This document shows positions 49,201-60,600 of a stretch of 64,000 nucleotides of DNA, piece by piece. The stretch is from assembly GCF_021155765.1 (NCBI RefSeq), contig NC_060105.1, forward strand, positions 9,767,001 to 9,831,000, in the 5' to 3' direction. The number at the start of each line of letters is the position of its first letter. Within the stretch, counting starts at the first letter, position 1. Under the pieces are notes generated by a model, which was not told the origin of the DNA, searched no databases, and worked only from the letters and a program-made list of their open reading frames with translations. Origin of the DNA: Diprion similis. Its lineage: Eukaryota > Arthropoda > Insecta > Hymenoptera > Diprionidae. The translations under genes and the position numbers were made by a program.

Positions 49201-52200
49201 GGTTCTCGTTCTACCAGAGAATTGTAAAATTTGGAAATTCGACTTTGAAAATTATTGGGATACTTTAATTCTTTCTTACTACTCAATTCTACATTGCGAA
49301 TGATTCTTCCAAAGGTAAAATGGACCACGTATCATGCTACACACAAAGTTAGCATGGGTATTAGTTTTGCAGTATTTTTGAAAAATGACTGCTATTGTTT
49401 TGCTTTTTTTTTTTTTCTTTTTGTCATCAATTTTTTCTTCATCTCCGTTTGTGGTATGAGTTCTCTAACACTGGTAGCTGGTAAGATTAACTTATTAGTA
49501 CTTAATCAAAGTTGTTATAGATGGTATGTGTGGTAATTTTTGTTTTTTAATTGTTGAGTCTGGTGCGCTGGCATCACTGCAGGCAGGCAGGGAAGTGTTA
49601 GATGCGATCACCCAGCCAACTCCCTCTTAGACCCATATCAGTGCTGACTAATAATCTTCTCCCTAAAATCTCTCTCTCTCTCTCTCTCTTTCTGGAATTG
49701 GAATCACACCCTTCCAAATCGAGATAAGGTTCATTGAAACGGCCAACCAATTAACAGCCCTTTAAGCCCTTAACAGAGCCAGAGTATTTGCAGAGCCAAA
49801 GTTTAAAGTGTTGATAATCTAGTCCAAGAAGCAATTCATCGTGTGAATTGATTCGTTTTTCTTCATTACTTGCGTGGACTGTTATAATTGGCCTTGGAAA
49901 TATTTTGGTAGTACGGAAAATAAAAGGCTAGCTAGCTTTTCATCGTTCGGTATAAATAACGGAGATGGGACTAAGAGGGTGGCTTAACACTCCTGGTTCA
50001 GGTTCTCATCGGAAGTCGGAAGACCATTTCTGCCTTCGTTGATCGTGCCAGATGGGACGGGGCTCTGTGACACACAACACACTTTCTAGCCAAACTACAA
50101 GTAGCAATTTAAAAAAGCCTTATTGAGCATCGTTACCCTATTCCCTTACGTCTTTGACGCAAATAATAAAATGGCGTATTGAAACAAAAGCGTACGAACG
50201 TTAAGGTGATTGCCTTGAATTCTTTTTGGCTACTTTATTCGATATATGAAGAAAGTTGTAGGTATATATGAAGTTTTGATTATTATCAATGTACAGCCAG
50301 TAAAATACTTTGTACTATATTTCGTTGGATAGAAAAAGGTGATGCATGGTTTTATGGAGGTCTTAATCGGTCGTGAATACTGATCTATCCATTTCAGACA
50401 CGTTTTTCGCAACTTTTACTGAGCATGGTCGCTTCCAGGTGATGAGAATTGGGCTCCTATCAATACCAATATAGATAAGACTGAAATGAAAATAAATGAA
50501 GAGTGTAATGAATGAAATGAACACAATGAAAACAGAAGTGAAATGTAAATCAGTGAAGGAAGGAATAATGAATGGATAAATGAAATGATAGAATTTGTTT
50601 AAATAAACAAACAGCGACTGCATGTGATAAAATACCGAGCGCGTGCAGTAAGCTTCGAGGCGCAGAATAAATCGAGAACGGAGAATGAATGATAAATGTG
50701 TAAATTTTTTAGGAGAAAGTAGTTAAAATGATCGAAATGATCTATTCTTCATCATGGCCACATCTCTGTGCGTTCTGATCGAACAACGTCTAGAATATAT
50801 TTAGTTATTTTCCATTCTTGATTTGCACCTTCTTACAATAATAATACCACAAGTGACATGCAACAACACTTAAATACAATAAAAAAAAAAATAAAAAATA
50901 GTTAAATAGGCAGTACTGTCGAAAGTACGATTATTCGAAAAATGACCCGAGCCGAGATATTTCAAATCTAGCCAATTGTTGGACGATACCATTTACCAGG
51001 ATTAACTATTTACCTGTAAATGATAATTGTAATAATGGTAACGATTTGAAAATAACTTCCTCTCATTATCTGGCGACGAGGTATTCGACCAATATAAAAA
51101 GGGTACTAGGCTATTGGCGAATCGCCATGTAGTCGATGAAAAGGCTAAGTTTAAGTTTAAGTTTAAGTTTACCTGAGACCCGCTGCCGCTTAAGCTTTCC
51201 ACATTGGAGCTCGTCTGTCGGAGGTAGTCCTTGTCGTTAAAAATCTTCTTGTCTCCTCCACCAGGCTTGTGTTTCACATTATCCAACGAGTGCACCTTGC
51301 TTTCAGCCTTAACTTCGATTTTTACGGTCTCGATCTGATGACAAAAAAAAAAACTGTTTGAAGAGCTATTCCTGATGTGAAAAAATGCAATTACAACAGT
51401 GTGCGGAATTATACGGTAGACTTTTTTCCAATTCGTTCCATGGTTAAGAAAATCACTACGAATTGTATTTACTGTGTCTGCATTTGGTCGAGGAATGGAT
51501 TCGCTTCTAATTTAACAGATAGATAGACTGAAATCAGGTTTTGGATGAGGAAAAATATTTTGAATTATTTTTTGGAAAAGAGTTACTCATCATCTCTAAC
51601 GCAATACACGAATGCAATTGATTATTTTAGTTAATAGGTTAATAATAACAATTTAGTCAACAAGAATAAGTGGAGAATATTATTGAAGAAAACAATTGCA
51701 AAATTAAAGGTATTTTATATATTTTTTTACTTTTATACCTCCATGCACGATCATGCGTTGTCTATTTAATAGTTACAGTTTTAATATCTTTCAAGTAATA
51801 TAGTCGTCTACTTACAATATACAGAAATGCCGAGCCAAGCTTTGGTTACTGCCAATAATTATTCTACCGGCATTAAAACAATGTTCATCGATTTATCGTA
51901 ACTTTATAATTATAGGTAGGTACATGTAAATGCTGAGCCAATGTGTGTGCGTGTGTGTTTTGGAAATCGGAGGAAGACGTGATCATTGCTACGGTATTTC
52001 GCGTTTTAAAAAAATATACTCACGTCGTCTGATACCTTCTGCGGCGTTTCAGGCGGCGTAGTCGAAGACTAGACATGAAAAAATAGAATTACGAATGATG
52101 TTTGACTAATGAATACTTGTTTCTTTGACAAAAGGCCGTTGCGTGGTTTTTGAACGATGCGATCTTTCCTCATTACTTAGATCTTACTTACTAAGATCGG

Positions 52201-55200
52201 TGTAAACTCAACTGGAATCTGTATATTTAATACGCAGACACTGGACGTTTCTTAAAGTGATTATTATATATATTCTTCTAAACTTGCATATCTTGAATAA
52301 TGGAAGTTGTTCAAATTCTTTAATCATTACACAAGAACTAGCATGCGGCGTGCGTTTTAAAACGTTTTTTATTATTTCATGCGTAATTAGTTGCGGTTAA
52401 TGTTATACTAATGCCAAAAATGTTATCGAATTCACCACTATAACCGTTACTCCTATATATATATATATATATTGTTTCTAGAGCAAGCAACGAATGTTTA
52501 TTGACATACATACATTTTTTCTCCATTTATATTTGTCACACTGACATTCACTCAATTACAGCTCACAGTTTGAATAGATATCATTTTTTTTTTTTTTAAA
52601 TATAGAAATTTATTGTTAACTGGATACTGACGTTTGTTCTGCACTAATATCATCGAGTAATAAATACAATAACTCCTTCCCATTGAATAAATCGTTAATA
52701 CGACTGAAGTATAAAAAAAAATCGTTACCCACTGTAATTACGAATGATATCAGTGAATAAATACTGTAATTATTAAATTTTTATGCAAGGAGAATGACAA
52801 ATGATGCAGATAAACATATACCGCATGCTGTAGTAAAAAATTGGTAATTATAAACCTAGTGAAGAAAATTTCGGGTGTTATTATACGAATCGTTTGAAGA
52901 CTGAACTAATGGTACCGAGAATAATCATCTTCTACTACAGTTGATTCATTCTCAATGACCTACCTTGACGGTACCGCCTCCTGGTACGTGTTTCACGTTA
53001 TCCTTAGAGGCAACTTTTGGCTTAGCCTTTTCTTTGAAGTCCAGCTTAACAGTTTCAATCTTCTTATCACCGCCACCTGGTTTGTAAGTCGAGTTTTCCA
53101 ACGAGCCCACTTTTGGCTTAGCGTTCCATTGGAGTTTCACTTGCGTTATCTGTATTCGTAGAAAACATTGCGAGTTATGAGAATTGTTGGTGTAAAAAGG
53201 TTTGGAGGATCTGTCAGGCTTGTTTGGAATGGTCAGAGGTACTATCGACTGGCGAATAACTAACCTTTTTGTCTCCTCCGCTTGGCATGTATTTGTCATT
53301 CTTAGCTGCAATCTTTGGCTGCGCTTTACTGAAGTCAAGCTTTCTGTTCTCGATCTTGATTTTACCACCACCAGGCTTGTAGCTCGTGTTTTCCAATGAA
53401 CCAATTTTTGACCTAACAGTTTTTAAATTTGGCGACGGTGCTGCACCGACCTGAATCTTGTTCATCGGCACTTCTGCAAAGAAAATAAAAAAGTTAAATG
53501 TAAAGAGTGAGAAAAAAACTATGTAATAAACGCTTATTCAAAATGAAATTGCACGACTGAAAAGGATGGATCGCTCGATCATTTTAAAAGGACCGTCTTT
53601 ATTCGCTCTTTGCAAAGTAGAATACCATGTCTGATTTACGTCACCGAATGTTGGCTTCAAGGGAACGCTAGTCGAGAAAGTCCCCTGGGTGAAAAGTTGG
53701 GAAAGGAAGAAATTATCGAGCTTCAACTGTGCAACATTTCCTTACTTTTTTTGTCTGCAGATGCAGAGGGTGCTAAAGAAGTGTCAGGAGTTTTGGGCAA
53801 CCCCTTGACAGACTTGCTTGGCGATTTCGTCGGTGAACTTGAAGTCGATCGTTTCGGACCCGGAATTTTTGAGTGTGACTTTGTCGGCGATCCCGCATCT
53901 CCATTTGTCGTCAGTTCCTGCGTCAATTTCAAATTGGCAAATTAATGATAGTCTAGAGTGCATCGGATTTTTTCTTTCTTTTTCTCGATTCTCGATGTAA
54001 TCACCATCCACACGTACCAAAATATTTCATCAATTTCCACGTTCAATTGTTGTTGTGATTTATAATACTTACGTTTCCTTGCGTCGACTCATCCACACCA
54101 CTGTCGTTATCCCCTTCTGCAAAGTTAAAACATGAAAGTGTTAATTCAAGAAAATCTTCAAGTAAAGTAAACAAGTTTATAAAACATGCATATATAATGT
54201 AGCATTGATTATTTTCCGAAGCAAAATCCTGTTTCATCATAAAGTACAACAACGTGATTGAACACGTGCCAACAAGCTCAAGAGACGTCAATCTAATATC
54301 ATCGTATAAGGACCTGTTTTTCTGGAACGATTTGCTGAAGCAATGTTGCGCTCTTTGGACTCCCTCGCAGTTCGATTTCGCGAGGCGGCAGATTCTTTCT
54401 CTGGTGACTTGCCAACGTCAGATTTTGGCGAACGCGATCGGTGTCTACTTCGGTCCGCACTCGATGGTGCGAAAGACTTTTTCGGTGTACCCGGAGTGCC
54501 CTTAGAAGGTGTGGTCGGTGTACCCTTGGACGATTCCTCCGGAGTGGTCAGTTCCAAATCCTTCAACTCGCTCGTCACCGAAGCTGTACTTTCGTCGTCC
54601 TTATTCGCCCCGGTCATTATCAAGTCCTTGGCGAAAGTAGCCCGCTTCTTAGCACCCTCAGTATCCGGTGTACTTCGTCCAGACTTCTCACCTTCCGAGG
54701 ATCTCAGGCACCCGGGTGACTTAGGAGGATTAGGTGACTGGGGGGTGGAAGCTGGTGATTTCACGGAGGATACAGGGGACTTTGTAGAAACTGGAGAACG
54801 TGTCACGGGAGAAACCGGAGCGTTTTGGAGGCTCGGAGACGGCGAGGCGAGGCTTGGAGACTTTGGTGGATTAGGCGAAGGTGCGGATGAAGAAACCGGG
54901 GATTTCGAGGACAACGGCCTTTCGTTTCCATCGTCGAACCCGATCACCTTCGGGTGTAACGATTTCGGCGAAGCTTCCGGAGAGCCAGAGACCGACAGTC
55001 TTTCGTCGAATTCTTGGCTCTGAAGAGGCGGAGGTTTCGGCGAATTCCCAGGAGTCAATTCGAGTGGTTTCTCAGGTACCGGAGAAGACAAGTTCGCTGG
55101 AGACCTTGGAACCGGTGAATCGAAGTCCTCACCTTTGGAGGAAAATTTGTCCTCTGCTTTCAGGGACTCCAGTTCCTCCTCGTGTGGTTGGGGAGTCTTC

Positions 55201-57695
55201 GAAGGTTCCGGCGTAAGAACTTTCGCGTCGTATCCAAGAGCCGACTCGTTTATCAAATTTGAACCCGATACACCGTGCAGAATGGATTCACCGGAGGATT
55301 TGCGTTCCAGAATATCATTCGGGTGTTCAATAGCCTGTTTTTCACTAATTTTAATCCCCGTTGAAATCGGACCTTGTTGCGACATCGGAGAATCCGACCG
55401 ATCGTCCCCTTGCTTTTCTTGGTGTTCCGTGATTTTGTTCGAGTTTCCCGAGTCAACAACGACGTCATCATCGTCGTCAGCGTTGCTCGGCATCTTTGGC
55501 TTGCCGTTGATATTCTCCATAATCTTATCATCGCCTCCCGTCAAATCTTTCAGCTTTTCTTCATTTTTAGGATCCAAGGGATCGCGCTGTAGCACCGGAG
55601 CATCATGGCTCATCGAAAGATCATTTCGGAGCTCGCGTGAGGACTCGTTGTTTGTTTGAGGTGGTAGACCTTCCGGGCCAGACATCAGTTGCCTCTGGGG
55701 AAAAATGCTCGATAACCTCCCGGCAGCGGAGGGTGTTCCTGGTCGAGAACTGTCCGGAGAATCCGAACGAATGCTGCTCTGCGAAGGTGTTCTTTGGGGA
55801 AAACCTTGCGGCCTAACGGCGTTGAATTGCAAGGAATTCGGGCCCAATGGTAGCTGATTGGCTTGAGGACGCGGCGGTTGACCTGCTGTTGCCAGACTCC
55901 GAGGCCCCGGTTGATTCTGAGGACGTGGTCCTTGCGGTGGTCCCGAAGGAAATCTTTTCGGCTGTCCTGCACCCGGTGAGTTCGGATAGCCCTGGTTTTG
56001 CCCCGGGAATAATTGGGGCTGTGGAGCTCGTTGCGGAAACCCCTGAGGCCTTGCGGGCTGACCTTGAAGAGACGTTGGTCCAAACGGAGATCCGGGTCGT
56101 TGGCCTGGTACCAGGGATGAACGGCTATCCAGACGCCTTAGTGCCGGCTGTTGAGGACCTCCTAGCCGTGGGCCACTCGATCCATTGTTCGTTGGAAATC
56201 TTTGGGGTGCTGCAGACGGAGCTGGGCCTTGGGGTCTTGGTTGAAACGCTGGCGGAAGTGATGCGCTTTGTTTCACCTACAGGGAATCGATTATCGGTAT
56301 CGTTTTGCTGCGTGTAATTTCTTGGAAATTCGAGTTTTCGAATATTGAAACGAGGTACCGGGACAATTTTGGCACGGACTGTAACTCACTGAGTTTTTAA
56401 TTTATCGTTGATGAAATTTGGATCATCAAACGTGTACCAAATCTCAAAATTTTCAAGTTGATAACTGCAAAATTGCCCCGGTTTAGCCCACGTGATTTTG
56501 GTCTGTCGAGCATTGGATGGTTTGACTTAAACTCTTCCAGATCAAGGCTTCATTGAAACAAGGACGCGAGTAAATTGGAATTAGTTTATCGTACAACCGG
56601 GTGATTTTTGCATTGATCTTTTGATAATATATTCTTGGAGCATGCTTTGGGATGTAAATACAGACGAAGAAGGTATTCCTCGCAGAGAATAGGGATCTGC
56701 TTTATTTTCCATGTGTTTGTTACACTCGATAGCTACAGTAACCGAGGGAGATGTCTCGAGAATCGTTTCACCGTACCTGTCACCGTTCACCTTGCGTTTT
56801 TATGGTATTGATTCTGGATGAAATACCGCGTATTATCATCCTTCGATTTTTCATTGAAAACGAATTAACCTAGACGAGAGTTCACCTTCGGGTCATTGTG
56901 TCCCTATCACGATGCAATAATGGTGCGTTCAAATATCGTGCTTTCGAATTTATTGTATCAAAGATCGTTGATTATTCTGTTGAAAATGATTCTCACGATA
57001 TTTGAATGTTTCTTTTTTTCATTCATTCACTCAGTCGTTGATGTACGATACATTTTCACGCACAAACTACCGTCTTTTGCGAACTTAATTGTTGTTATTA
57101 CCGTCTTCGTTTTACTAGATTTAGACGTGATAGCACGTCGCAGTCAGAAAACTGTCTTCAACCTTATTCATTCTGTGTTTTAAGCGACACGTAATTCACA
57201 ACTAACCATTTCTCGCACGCGATATCTCGTTCGAATGAAATTGTTACTCGGTGTAAAGACAAGGTGCGGGCTAATCAGTTAATTACACGTGTAACTTCCT
57301 CATAAGACTTTAAACGTCGTCCTCGTACTTCACCCTTGAATAGTTCTTATCTACAGGGTGTCTCGTAGTTTTATTTAAATTAACGATCATTAATCACAAG
57401 GCTTTTCGTACGCTACTGAGAAAATACATCCATCAGATTAAGAATCGAGTTTTTTTATATGTTCCCTAGAGTCGTATTAAATTTCCGAAAAATTGAAAAA
57501 AAGAAATCAACTATTGTCAATTCCTTATTTTTCATTGCTCTTTCCCTTTCCTCTTTTACCTTTCGTTCATCATGTTTCACGATCAGTGCTCAAGTTTTTC
57601 AAATAAGACTGTGAATAGACGTTCGTCGAGCTTACCATGGCTGCATTCTGATCCAAAGAATCTGTCGATAAACGCGATGCCTCTTGAGAATCCAT
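46240..57695 (-). CDS. tau: Tau/MAPT-family microtubule-associated protein, 1241 aa, nine coding exons
   Basis: Coding exons: 57,695-57,636; 56,276-54,314; 54,116-54,073; 53,917-53,746; 53,473-53,265; 53,149-52,964; 52,068-52,024; 51,334-51,173; 47,124-46,240. GT/AG junctions throughout and 3726 nt with phases closed. Tau-family proteins bind and stabilise microtubules through imperfect repeats of about 31 residues. Five are visible: KIGSLENTSYKPGGG (about 769), KIAAKNDKYMPSGG (800), KVGSLENSTYKPGGG (829), KVASKDNVKHVPGGG (861) and KVHSLDNVKHKPGGG (906). Insect tau also has five. A 654-codon exon encodes a Pro/Gln/Ser-rich projection domain with many SP/TP sites, followed by an SPTKS basic linker. 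The tail carries RPKTPEE repeats. Start: first ATG, exon 1 peptide MDSQEASRLSTDSLDQNAAM. Untranslated first exons may lie further upstream. A 45-nt exon and an alternative last exon are listed separately. Confidence 0.92.
46645..46770 (-). repeat. tau: 24-bp coding tandem repeat (RPKTPEE) in tau tail
   Basis: Four to five head-to-tail units encode RPKTPEE followed by R or K, with alternating DNA variants so that the higher-order unit is 48 bp. Each unit holds a TP site flanked by basic and acidic residues. DNA-level similarity between units suggests recent slippage expansion. Confidence 0.85.
49984..50064 (-). CDS. tau: Candidate alternative last coding exon of tau (26 aa)
   Basis: On the minus strand, TGTGTCACAG precedes an open stretch starting SPVPSGTINEGRNG and ending LPTSDENLNQEC followed by TAA. 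It opens in phase 0, exactly the phase left by exon 8 (ending 51,173), so splicing exon 8 to it gives a complete alternative C-terminus of 26 residues instead of the 294-residue KTPEE tail. Composition (Ser/Pro/Asn/Glu) is protein-like and unlike random AT-rich translation. No strong AATAAA follows closely (ATTAAA about 440 nt downstream on the minus strand). Whether it is used needs transcript data. Confidence 0.55.
   Translation of the reverse strand, partial: SPVPSGTINEGRNGLPTSDENLNQEC
51142..51170 (+). repeat. TAAGTT hexamer repeat at tau exon 8 donor
   Basis: Four to five tandem copies of a 6-bp unit begin directly inside the intron after the exon 8 donor (GTAAAC). Expansion could affect donor recognition or spacing. 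Confidence 0.85.
52024..52068 (-). CDS. tau: 45-nt in-frame cassette exon of tau between repeats 4 and 5
   Basis: Flanked by a good acceptor (TTCATGTCTAG) and donor (GTGAGT). It encodes SSTTPPETPQKVSDD in phase 0-0, so inclusion or skipping leaves the frame intact. Without it, PGGGTVK would join IETVKIEV directly, like the standard inter-repeat spacing, which suggests skipping is the canonical form and inclusion adds TP phosphorylation sites inside the microtubule-binding array. Confidence 0.7.
52455..52472. repeat. TA microsatellite in tau intron
   Basis: About nine TA units in the intron between exons 7 and 6 (genomic order). Confidence 0.8.
57354..57365 (+). repeat. Solo CAGGGTGTC transposon-end motif
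   Basis: CAGGGTGTCTCG resembles the CAGGGTGTCCC ends common to several insect DNA transposons. An inverted counterpart GGGACACCCTG occurs far away at 34,781. No partner end was found near either, so they are probably remnants or chance. Confidence 0.3.
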
Positions 57696-60600
57696 TTTCT
57701 TATTTCCTAACTAGATTCTGTATTCGTTTATTCAATTTGTCATAAGATCACTGCGATATCTTGCTGGCAATAACCTGTTACGTACAGCAGAATTCATACA
57801 ATAAAAACTTTCATATAATTTTAACCATAAAAATATGTCTAACCTACGGCAACGTGTGTTTGCTGCAACAGCTTGCGAGCAAAAATTACTTCTAATCCTT
57901 GTAAAGCGGTTTGTAAATACTTCAAATGTTACAGGTGCAGCAGTTTGATCGTTCAAACAATTTCTTACGTTCTACACGTAAATTCTCAAGTATATGTAAT
58001 TACATATTCATTTAATACTTCGCGTGAAGTAAGTGATATGCGTGTACCTATCTGTACAGGCATGTCCGAAGCCCTTTACTAATTTACAGTACCTCCTACC
58101 TACAGCGTGATAATAATAATAATGGCGTGCGGTTGACGTATGTATTGAATTATTTTCACGACCAGTGGAAAAGTGGAATGTATTATACAAGGTGTATAAT
58201 CCGTGACACACCTCCTCTTCAGGCTACTATAATAGACTTTCATACGTGAATTCAACTTTTCTCGTATAGATCATCAAAAAATCATTTTAGATCACTTTTT
58301 GCGACGAAAGATCAGCATTTCTATCAAAGAGAGACCTTACAGATTATTTGTTTCATTAAAAAAAAAATTTCGTTGATTCTTTTCATCAAAAATATCTGAT
58401 TTTCTAATATTTTGACACACTCGAAGGTCGAAATTTTCTCAATTATGTCACTTAACAAACTACTTATGATCACGTTGCTAGATAATATATGATGTGTTCA
58501 AATTTTTTTCACGTTTGTGTTAAATTTTTGCAAGCAAAATAATCGTCACTAATTCGTCACTTTTTTTTCAATTACAAAAAAAAAAACAACCAAAAAGCCT
58601 GCTATACGCAAAATATGCGTTTGGTGCACGTGCTGTGACATTCGCTAGCCATCGATCAACGGTTGAGTGAAACAACAAGTGAGTAATACAAGGTCCTCGT
58701 TAATAAACCCTTTTCCCCTCCATTTTTCCACTGCAAAGATTCTAATCAATTTTTTCTTCGTTATTAACGCTCAAATTTCGAAGAACACTCGATGTCATAA
58801 AAAATTCATACACATTCCCTGAAACGTAAAGACACGTGTACCGATACACAAGAGCCTTATGAACGGGGTGAAAGAGGCTCAGGATCGATGGTAGAACTCT
58901 TGAATTATCTTTGTATGGATTGAGACATTCGGTTCAATTCATTCGTAATATATATAAAGTGAGTCGTACACTTTATGCAATACGACTGCGCAAATCTAAT
59001 TGGCAGTTAAACGAACGCGTGAAAATAGCTTCATGGTTAATTCATCCTCACGATAAACCCTTTCATGTCTCGTGCCAATAACATCATTTCTCGTCAAAAC
59101 TCATTCGCCGTTTCACGTAATACGCAGATACGTATAAGTATATTAGATATAGGTATATAAATACGTCTAAATCGTAGTTAAATTCCCTAAATTGTTCGGT
59201 TTAATTATCTAATCGCATGACTTTTCTAATTGAAATACCAGCGCGTTTCACTGCTGAAATCATCGCACTTCTCCAGATTAATCAGGTGCTTTTTTATTTC
59301 TATCATACTGCCTGCAGTTTCTTCGCGTGACAAACTTTCCACTGTCTGCTTAATTTCAAAACTGCTAATCCATGTTTGTTTGACACTCTTTTATCAGTTG
59401 TCTTTCAAGGATCTCTCGTGCTGTTGCTTTTTTCTTTTTCATTTATCTAAAAGCAGGATCGAACGATTTCACATGCACCGAGCTTTTCCTCGCAAGCTTA
59501 TTGCAACTTACGAGCATGATTCATTTCTTTCGTAGAAATTCTGCATATTCATCACCTCCTTAGAACGCGTTCTTGCGTGTTTCTGTAACCCGGAGCCATC
59601 AACCTCGACCGACCTTCAGACTCTTCAGGTTCTTCACACTCGTCTTATCGCAGGGACTTCGTGTCCATGGACGTGCATTTCTGTTTAATATATACCATAA
59701 GTAGCTGCAAAGACGCGAGCTCTGTATACTCATAGAATAATATATCATGTATGCAAAGTGTAGCGAAGTTGCAAACTTATTTTTAGACTGTTGTTCTAAT
59801 CTGAACTTTAAATTATGAAATACAAATTGCAGCGAGTGTTGCAGACGTTAAACATCCTCTCGAATGAAAATTGCATCGATTTCTTCCTTCTCCGAAGAAA
59901 AACAAATTTTCACTCTAAGTAAACCGAATTTGTCATTTTATATCTTGCCTAAAGATCCATTTTCACGTCCGTCCAATTACTCTCTGTAATCTTTATTATC
60001 TGTTCAAACAGACCTAAAAATGGGCGAACACCGACACAAGGGTTCTTTAACCGAGATAAACAGCGTATAGGAGTGCGATTAGATCATTAACGACATCAAG
60101 TCCTTAATCACACAGGATGCAAAGGGCGTGGCTGCGATGGCGTTGAAAACTTATTCATCGTCTATCGATAGTTTATTATCGACGATTGAAAAAAAGAAAT
60201 AGACCAACAATATCTTCGTTCAATAATACGAATGTATAAACGTGATCTCCTGTATCTCGAACCTTTATCCTTTCTAAACTGGGTCAACGATTCTCACATG
60301 CTAGAGACACATTTGCCCAACCTTAACAATCATCACACTGTTTCTCTACGCATTTTCACTCGATTTTTTCCTAACGCAGATCGTTGATGAACGTTCGACT
60401 CCAAGTAAAACGATCGGAGGTATCCAATTTCAATTCAATCATGTCATTATGCCTGTATATTAGGACAAAATAATGGCGTTTCGCACACTTTGGCATTTTT
60501 CCACATCCATCCTAATACCCATACACACAACTTAGGCAAATATATCTATCCGGTCAGCTTCCTACGCACGAATTAGCCCTCAGGGTAATCGAATCCTTTT

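Noticed and set aside
54343..55659. Long + strand open frames (226 aa and 174 aa) opposite tau exon 2
   Set aside because: Antisense shadows of the large low-complexity tau exon. Codon bias of the SP/PP-rich sense strand leaves the opposite strand open; no family resemblance or splice context.
55847..56317. + strand 156-aa frame opposite the start of tau exon 2
   Set aside because: Antisense to the Pro/Gln-rich coding sequence and crosses the exon boundary; not a plausible gene.
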